Positions 24,902-29,911 of a DNA stretch of 29,911 nt are shown piece after piece; positions within the stretch are counted from its first letter, which is position 1, and each line of letters starts with the position of its first letter. Origin of the DNA: Prevotellaceae bacterium. GTDB taxonomy: Bacteria; Bacteroidota; Bacteroidia; Bacteroidales; UBA932. The stretch lies in NCBI GenBank assembly GCA_031267155.1, contig JAIRZR010000274.1, positions 1-29,911 on the forward strand, given 5' to 3'. Position numbers and translations under genes: made by a program. The notes beneath the pieces are model-generated. The model was not told where the DNA came from. It searched no databases and saw only the letters and a program-made list of their open reading frames with translations.

Positions 24902-26926
24902 ATGAACAGTATATTAACAGGAAAAAAGCGCTCCCCACTGAAGTTTACGGGAGTTTTATTGATGGCAGCGGTACTCTTTTCATGCAATTACCTCAATATA
25001 GACCGCTATATTGACGAGGAGATGAAACTGGATTCCATCTTTGCAAACAAAAGGTACATCGAAGCATACATGTGGGATGCGACAAGCCGTTTCCCCGACG
25101 AGGGAGCCATTTTCGGCGGAGGCAGCATGTACACTCCGGGACCGATGGCTACCGACGAGGCATTCTGCCTTTTCGGCTCGGGCGAGTTTCTGGGAATGGC
25201 ATACGTCATCGGCGAACTGAACGCCGACAATCTCGGTTCGCTCAACCGGTGGAAGAGCTACTATCAGGTAATACGCCAGTGCAATACCATTATGGAGCGC
25301 ATCGACGAGGCGCACGACTGGACAAACTACGAACGGACGCGCATACTGGCATACACGCGGTTTATCCGCGCATACGCCTATTATAATCTCATGATGAACT
25401 GGGGACCCGTGGTGCTTCTGTACGACGAAATCCCCGACAACAACGAGGAGATGATATATTACGACCGTCCGCGCGACCTCTACGACGAGTGCATGGACTA
25501 CGTCTGCGGCGAATTTGAGGAAGCGGCAAGGAATCTGCCCGAAAGGGCGCCGTCCATAATGGAATACGGATACCCGACCAGGGGAGCGGCTTACGCTCTG
25601 GTGGCGAGGCTGAGGCTGATGCACGCAAGTCCGCTGTTCAACGGCGGCTCCGCGGCAAGGATATACTTCGGAAACTGGACGCGCAAAACCGACGGGAAAC
25701 ACTATATCTCCCAGACGTCCGATCCGAAACGCTGGGCAGTAGCGGCGGCGGCGGCAAAACGGGTCATGGATCTGACAATCGACGGAATGCCCGCATACAG
25801 GCTGCATACGGTGGAGGCGGACGAAAACACTCCGCCGCTTCCGGCAAATGTTGCCGATCCCGACTTCCACAAGCCCTTTCCCAACGGAGCCGCGGGAATC
25901 GATCCCTTCCGCTCGTACTCCGAAATGTTCAACGGCGAAACGGTCATGACCGTAAACCCGGAATATGTCTGGGCAAGAAACTCCCCGACACTCCGGAACT
26001 ATACCCAGCACTCGTTCCCCGTCGCCAACGGCGGATGGAACGGAATGTGCGTTACCCAGAAAATCATCGACGCCTACGAAATGGCGGACGGACGCTCGAG
26101 ATCCGACGCAAGCGCCGACTTCCCGTACTCCGAAACGGGATTCTCCGAATCGCAGAAGTCATTTTCCGGATACAGGCTTAACGCCGGCGTTCAGAACATG
26201 TATGTCAACCGCGAGATGCGCTTCTATGCGTCGATAGGCTTCAGCGAATGTTTCTGGACAAACTCGTCGACAAGCGACAACACGCACAAGAATCTTACGG
26301 TTACGTACTATACCGATTCCCCGAACGGAAAGTCCGGCGCGCCAAACCCTAACGACCATCCGATTACGGGCTACGTTCTCCGGAAATACGTGAATCCGGT
26401 TGATGCGTGGACAGGCACGGCAGCCAGGCGTCTCAACAAGGCGTTTCCGATAATACGGTATGCCGAAATCCTGCTTTCGTACGCCGAAGCGCTCAACAGT
26501 CTCGGAGGAGAGAGCTATACTCTTGAAATCAACGGCGTCTCCCAGACATTTTCCAGAGACATGAACGAGATCAAAAAGGCGATCAATCAGGTGCGCTACC
26601 GTTCCGGTCTGCCCGGACTGACGAACGCCGAGCTTGCCGATGCGGATCTTGTCCTGGACAAAATCAAGAAGGAACGCATGCTGGAGTTTCTCTACGAGAA
26701 CCGCCGCTATTTCGACGTGCGCAGATGGGGAGACTACGAGGAGTCCGAAAACCAGCCGATCATGGGCATGAATACTGCCGCGACAAAGGACTCGTACTAT
26801 CAGAGAGTGCTGCCCGCAAGTACGCGAATAACAAACAGGATCGTCAACAGGAAGATGCTTTTCATGCCGATTCCGAAGACGGAAATGAAACGCCTGCCGT
26901 CGTTCGACCAGAACCCGGGATGGTAG
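24902..26926 (+). CDS. SusD/RagB-family surface glycan-binding lipoprotein
   Basis: A 674-aa lipoprotein, near the long end of the family range. The lipobox is L-F-S-C (Cys 28). The N-terminal SusD-like region includes the helices around W-K-S-Y-Y-Q-V-I-R-Q-C-N-T-I-M-E-R and the TPR-like segment F-I-R-A-Y-A-Y-Y-N-L-M-M-N-W-G-P-V-V-L. The C-terminal RagB/SusD region has R-Y-A-E-I-L-L-S-Y-A-E-A-L-N, I-N-Q-V-R-Y-R-S-G-L-P, K-K-E-R-M-L-E-F-L-Y-E-N-R-R-Y-F-D-V-R-R-W, and the usual end D-Q-N-P-G-W. It forms the lid of the SusC transporter. It terminates with TAG, again showing amber used as a true stop. Confidence 0.97.
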   Translation: MNSILTGKKRSPLKFTGVLLMAAVLFSCNYLNIDRYIDEEMKLDSIFANKRYIEAYMWDATSRFPDEGAIFGGGSMYTPGPMATDEAFCLFGSGEFLGMAYVIGELNADNLGSLNRWKSYYQVIRQCNTIMERIDEAHDWTNYERTRILAYTRFIRAYAYYNLMMNWGPVVLLYDEIPDNNEEMIYYDRPRDLYDECMDYVCGEFEEAARNLPERAPSIMEYGYPTRGAAYALVARLRLMHASPLFNGGSAARIYFGNWTRKTDGKHYISQTSDPKRWAVAAAAAKRVMDLTIDGMPAYRLHTVEADENTPPLPANVADPDFHKPFPNGAAGIDPFRSYSEMFNGETVMTVNPEYVWARNSPTLRNYTQHSFPVANGGWNGMCVTQKIIDAYEMADGRSRSDASADFPYSETGFSESQKSFSGYRLNAGVQNMYVNREMRFYASIGFSECFWTNSSTSDNTHKNLTVTYYTDSPNGKSGAPNPNDHPITGYVLRKYVNPVDAWTGTAARRLNKAFPIIRYAEILLSYAEALNSLGGESYTLEINGVSQTFSRDMNEIKKAINQVRYRSGLPGLTNAELADADLVLDKIKKERMLEFLYENRRYFDVRRWGDYEESENQPIMGMNTAATKDSYYQRVLPASTRITNRIVNRKMLFMPIPKTEMKRLPSFDQNPGW

Positions 26927-26929
26927 ATG

Positions 26930-26977
26930 GGAGTTAAGAGTTAAGAGTTAAGAACTAAGAGTTAAGAGTTAAAAGTT
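26930..26977. repeat. Heptamer-like GAGTTAA direct repeats after SusD gene
   Basis: Six to seven copies of GAGTTAA and close variants (GAACTAA, AGTTAAAAG) fill the gap between the SusD stop and the next start. The family matches 21689-21718. Confidence 0.75.
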
Positions 26978-26983
26978 ATAGAA

Positions 26984-27895
26984 ATGAGATATTTTAAGAT
27001 AAAAATATTAATGCTTGTCGCGGGCATAACACTGTGCTCCTGCGACAGGGACGAACTGTTCAACAGGGAACAGTACAAGAAGATGTTTGCTCTCCTGAGC
27101 GCGGACGGATTCAATATCTTCGCCGAGGAGCATGATCTTAAACTGGCCGAATCGCCGGGCTTTGTTTCGGCGGTCTGCGGCGGCTCGCTGCCGACCGAAA
27201 CGGATATCAATATCACAATGGTCGAGGATGGGGACTTGCTGCTGCAGTACAACAGAAGCAATTTCGATGTGGACGAAAGCAAGTACGCCCGCTGGCTTCC
27301 ACGCGAAAAGTATGACATCGACAGCTACAGCATCACGATCAAAGCAGGCGAGAGCATCGGACTTATGCCCGTAACTGTGCACCCGAGCGGACTTTCGCCC
27401 GATTCGATCTACTTCATTCCCCTCCGCGCGGACAGATTCACCGCATACGAGCTGAATCCAGATAAAAGCAGTGTGCTGTACCGTGTGTTCCTGAAAAACT
27501 ATTATGCCACGAACAGGACGGATACATACTACAGCTATCGCGGCAAGCGCAACGACGTCAATGTCATGGGAAGCAAGCGGGTTTTCCCGGTAAGCGGAAA
27601 CAGCGTGAGGATCATGGCGGGCGACATCACTTTCGAGCCGAAGGTGAACGTCATCAACAGCGGATCTGTTCTGCTGACCGTCGATGAAAACGACAGTGTG
27701 CGGATAGAGTCCTGGAAAGGCCTGGAGGTTACCCGTGTCAACGGCGACCCCGATTATCCCAACACTTTTCTGATTTATGACGACGGGTACAAAACGTACA
27801 AGACTTTTCTCCTCCGCTACGATTATGTTTATGATGGAACGAAGCATTCCATGCGTGAGGAGTTGAGGCTTGAATTTAGGGAGGAAAATGAATAA
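26984..27895 (+). CDS. SusE-position lipoprotein, DUF1735/DUF4361-like
   Basis: A 303-aa lipoprotein with lipobox L-C-S-C (Cys 20) followed by D-R-D-E, an acidic stretch compatible with surface display. An N-terminal beta-sandwich at about 40-150 includes I-T-I-K-A-G-E-S-I-G-L-M-P-V-T-V, the pattern of BT_3987-like (DUF1735) domains. The C-terminal half, with N-R-T-D-T-Y-Y-S-Y-R-G-K-R, G-N-S-V-R-I-M-A-G-D and Y-D-Y-V-Y-D-G-T-K-H-S-M-R-E-E-L, resembles BT_3044-like (DUF4361) domains. Such proteins sit at the SusE/F position and bind substrate next to the SusC/D complex. Domain names are from memory. It lies 57 bp after SusD and 24 bp before the discoidin gene. Confidence 0.85.
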   Translation: MRYFKIKILMLVAGITLCSCDRDELFNREQYKKMFALLSADGFNIFAEEHDLKLAESPGFVSAVCGGSLPTETDINITMVEDGDLLLQYNRSNFDVDESKYARWLPREKYDIDSYSITIKAGESIGLMPVTVHPSGLSPDSIYFIPLRADRFTAYELNPDKSSVLYRVFLKNYYATNRTDTYYSYRGKRNDVNVMGSKRVFPVSGNSVRIMAGDITFEPKVNVINSGSVLLTVDENDSVRIESWKGLEVTRVNGDPDYPNTFLIYDDGYKTYKTFLLRYDYVYDGTKHSMREELRLEFREENE

Positions 27896-27919
27896 TAAAC
27901 ACTGCAATTTGTTAATGAT

Positions 27920-28927
27920 ATGAAAACAGGTAAATATTTCAGCATTTTTCATGCCGCTATTTTGTGTCTGCTGTGCGGATGCGCGCGGTATCCAGCATAC
28001 GAGATAACGAATCCGCCCTTTGTGAACAGGACTTCCCTGAACATGTACATCGGCGACACGGTGCAACTCACTGCCAGCCCGCTTGGCGAAAGTTTTGTCT
28101 GGTCAAGCGAGAACGCGGAGGTCGCCAGCGTAAGCCTGACAGGCATGGTGAAGGCGCTCGGCGAGGGACTTTCGTCCATTACCGTCAAGTCAAGCGGCGG
28201 AGAGGCGAATGTCGATGTCAGGGTCAGGACGTTTGTTCCCCTGACGGATATAAGGCTGTCAACGGATTCGGTGAAGCTGTATGTCGGAGACAGGATGCAG
28301 ATATGGGCATATCCCGTGCCCGACGATGCTTCGGATGTCGTGCTGTCGTGGCGCTCGGATAATCTCAATATCGCCACTGTTGACGGTAACGGGACGGTAA
28401 CAGCCGTCGCAAAGGGAGTGTGCGCTGTTACTGTCGGTTTCGATTCTATCGAAAGGATTGTAGTCGTCAGCGTGCCCGAACTCTACAAGTGCGACAAGAC
28501 GGAATGGTCGATCGAAGTGTCCGACCAGAGGGCAGACGACGGCGGCGGAAAGGACAAAGTGATCGATGGCGATTACGGAAACGGCGGATTCTGGCACTCG
28601 CAATGGGGCCCCAACGTCGCATGTCCCCACTGGGCGGTCATCGACATGAAAAAGCCGGTGGAGATAGGCCGGATTGTATGCCAGCGGCGCAATAACGGCG
28701 ACACTAAAACGCTGCAGTATTTCGTGGGCGACAGTCCCGACGCTAACGCCGGCAACTGGATAAAGCTTGTGGAAGGAGCTTACGCTTCCAACAAAGCCGA
28801 CCATACTCTGACGCTGGACGCCCCGACGCCCCTCTCCGGACGGTATCTCAAACTCGTGCTACCCGATTCGTTCAGAGACCCGTACACCGCAATCTGCGAA
28901 ATAGACGTTTACGGATTTATATACTGA
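27920..28927 (+). CDS. Surface lipoprotein with two Big2 domains and a discoidin (F5/8C) domain
   Basis: A 335-aa lipoprotein with lipobox L-C-G-C (Cys 21). Two bacterial Ig-like group 2 domains lie at about 35-108 (L-N-M-Y-I-G-D-T-V-Q-L, then V-W-S-S-E-N-A-E-V-A-S-V, G-M-V-K-A-L-G-E-G) and 112-190 (V-K-L-Y-V-G-D-R-M-Q-I, W-R-S-D-N-L-N-I-A-T-V-D-G-N-G-T-V-T-A). Residues about 195-335 form a discoidin-type module: D-G-D-Y-G-N-G-G-F-W-H-S-Q-W, P-H-W-A-V-I-D-M-K-K-P-V-E-I-G-R-I, and a closing R-Y-L-K-L-V-L-P-D-S..I-C-E-I-D-V-Y-G. Discoidin modules commonly bind carbohydrate; here it probably extends the glycan-binding surface of the operon. It is the last gene, and a terminator follows 21 bp downstream. 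Confidence 0.9.
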   Translation: MKTGKYFSIFHAAILCLLCGCARYPAYEITNPPFVNRTSLNMYIGDTVQLTASPLGESFVWSSENAEVASVSLTGMVKALGEGLSSITVKSSGGEANVDVRVRTFVPLTDIRLSTDSVKLYVGDRMQIWAYPVPDDASDVVLSWRSDNLNIATVDGNGTVTAVAKGVCAVTVGFDSIERIVVVSVPELYKCDKTEWSIEVSDQRADDGGGKDKVIDGDYGNGGFWHSQWGPNVACPHWAVIDMKKPVEIGRIVCQRRNNGDTKTLQYFVGDSPDANAGNWIKLVEGAYASNKADHTLTLDAPTPLSGRYLKLVLPDSFRDPYTAICEIDVYGFIY

Positions 28928-28947
28928 TTGTAAAGGTACGCTTGCAT

Positions 28948-28981
28948 AAAAAACCTGACAGTATGGACTGTCAGGTTTTTT
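28948..28981. terminator. Intrinsic terminator of the Sus-type operon
   Basis: A 15-bp stem (AAAAAACCTGACAGT with ACTGTCAGGTTTTTT) and the loop ATGG are followed by two more T, giving eight T in a row on the plus strand. The matching A-run on the left makes it potentially bidirectional. Confidence 0.92.
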
Positions 28982-29023
28982 TTATTGCGACTGCCGGCAA
29001 AATTAATACAGCACAACTCGACA

Positions 29024-29287
29024 ATGGAGGTGAAAATTGATGAATATAGTAATAATAAAGAATATGTATACTTTTTTCAAGATATAAGGGAAGTAATTTT
29101 CGGATTCCTGAGATTAATCAGGAGATTTATTTGCCGGCAGTTCGGAACTTTGGACTCCAAAATCCGTATCGTCGGCGACCTGCCGACCGGCGACTACAAA
29201 CTGAGCATTACCATACAGTACGGCAAAGGAACGGAACTGCTCAAGAAACCGAGAACATATACGTTTGATTATGTGCTCGTCGTGTAA
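29024..29287 (+). CDS. Hypothetical protein, possibly a decayed fusion
   Basis: From ATG 29024 the frame gives 87 residues (a TTG at 28985 would add 13, but that lies beside the terminator). No signal peptide is present. The first ~35 residues are AT-rich, while the last ~37 (G-D-L-P-T-G-D-Y-K-L-S-I-T-I-Q-Y-G to D-Y-V-L-V-V) use codons like the neighbouring genes and look like the last strands of a beta-sandwich. This suggests the tail of a lost lipoprotein joined to unrelated sequence. A competing tiny frame with a GGAGG site starts near 29040. Confidence that this is an expressed gene is low. Confidence 0.35.
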   Translation: MEVKIDEYSNNKEYVYFFQDIREVIFGFLRLIRRFICRQFGTLDSKIRIVGDLPTGDYKLSITIQYGKGTELLKKPRTYTFDYVLVV

Positions 29288-29341
29288 TACAGTCAGGACA
29301 AAGACCGGAGCCTCCTTTACTCAGGCCTCGAACTGCTTCCT

Positions 29342-29383
29342 TCGAGGCTCGGATGCCGTTTCCGTCGAGGCTCGGATGCCGTT
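29342..29383. repeat. Short tandem repeat, 23-bp period
   Basis: TCGAGGCTCGGATGCCGTT occurs at 29342-29360 and 29365-29383, with a looser third relative (GGCCTCGAACTGC) just upstream. No coding frame is convincing across it. Confidence 0.65.
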
Positions 29384-29438
29384 CGATCGGTGAAGACGGG
29401 GCTGTTCCATCCGAAACTGCAGCAACCGTCAAGGGGAT

Positions 29439-29505
29439 GTCCAAAAAGTCAATCACATTGTCATTGCGAGCGAAATGACGCTTGGTCAGGACATATACTC
29501 TATCT
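29439..29505. repeat. Dispersed repeat with GTCCAAAAAGTC start (copy B)
   Basis: Matches 8616-8702 over GTCCAAAAAGTC, TCACAT.GTCA.TGCGAG and AAATGACG..T..TCAGGACATA, lacking about 30 central bases present there. Confidence 0.5.
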
Positions 29506-29543
29506 CATTATAATCTTGAGATAAAGTGCTTTGTATAGTATGC

Positions 29544-29911
29544 TTAATGGTTGCTATTCGATTGTAACATGTGGTGATGAGAGAAATGGTCATTATGGTA
29601 AAACTTTTCAAGCGTACGTAAAATCCTGAATGTTTCAATGACGAATGATCGACAGTTTTTTATAAAAGCCGGCTTTTCCATCTCTTCTCCGGACAACGCT
29701 CCCCTGTCCATTAAGTCAGGCATTTTTACACTCCATTCAAACAGTGGCAGGAGGCTAATCCCTGTCTGTATGGCCATTAATATGGCTGTCTGAATGACAG
29801 GCAGTGAATATGTATGCCGTAATGGCGCTTTACTGTCTTTGATTTTCAGCTTATTATGATCTTTTGAAAAACGTCTCTGGTTTTTTTTAAATCGGACTCA
29901 TATTTATCTGC
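29544..29911 (-). pseudogene. Partial, apparently frameshifted ORF at the window edge
   Basis: Two minus-strand frames meet at a run of eight A (T8 at 29881-29888). The upstream frame enters from outside the window (A-D-K-Y-E-S-D-L-K-K) and stops at TGA 29846-29848. A -1 shift at the A-run continues as N-Q-R-R-F-S-K-D-H-N-K and stays open to the stop at 29544, covering about 115 codons; an ATG-started part covers 29544-29777. I do not recognise a family; the C-terminal end is His/Asn-rich (F-S-H-H-H-M). It could be a homopolymer error, a decayed gene or programmed -1 frameshifting as in some transposases. Confidence 0.4.

Noticed and set aside
24980..26011. 343-codon minus-strand ORF
   Set aside because: Antisense to the SusD-family gene, with no independent support.

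Overview
The window looks like chromosome from a member of the Bacteroidota, probably Bacteroidales. It carries a SusC/SusD pair with lipoprotein partners, a Bacteroidota-type serine palmitoyltransferase, exported proteins with N-terminal signals ending in A-Q or a lipobox Cys, and -7 promoter boxes of the TAnnTTTG type. Genes have moderate GC content. The gaps are AT-rich and packed with short palindromic and dispersed repeats, so the genome seems repeat-laden. No tRNA, rRNA, CRISPR array or complete insertion sequence was found.

Layout. (1) 1-1056: mostly non-coding, with one tiny candidate ORF, a perfect 50-bp palindrome and fragments of a dispersed element. (2) 1057-7483, minus strand: a tight operon of five exported proteins, in transcription order TPR/MORN protein, coiled-coil/proline-rich protein, unknown protein, NTF2-like protein and TPR/beta-barrel-like protein. 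A good promoter lies about 165 bp upstream. (3) 7484-9048: non-coding, a dense cluster of palindromic repeats. (4) 9049-13251, minus: a small secreted lipocalin-like protein directly abutting a 1248-residue IgGFc-binding/SprB-repeat surface protein. (5) 13252-14408: non-coding, with a 286-bp element bounded by terminal inverted repeats. (6) 14409-18895, minus: serine palmitoyltransferase, penicillin-binding protein 2 and RodA. The PBP2 frame is interrupted by one amber codon with the frame open on both sides. (7) 18896-20338: non-coding, with a 42-bp tandem array that has a 126-bp higher-order period. (8) 20339-28927, plus: a polysaccharide-utilisation-type operon (IPT/NHL lipoprotein, SusC, SusD, SusE-position lipoprotein, Big2/discoidin lipoprotein) ending at a strong terminator. 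No enzyme or regulator of the locus is inside the window. (9) 28928-29911: small or decayed ORFs, repeats and the edge of a frameshifted gene.

The genes describe a cell-envelope landscape: outer-membrane nutrient import, sphingolipid synthesis, the elongation machinery (PBP2/RodA), a giant adhesin-like protein and an uncharacterised five-protein exported module. The best candidates for something new are the five-gene module, the amber-split mrdA, the fold-back element family and the hierarchical 42-bp array. All family assignments come from reading the sequences and from memory of the families; no database search was run.
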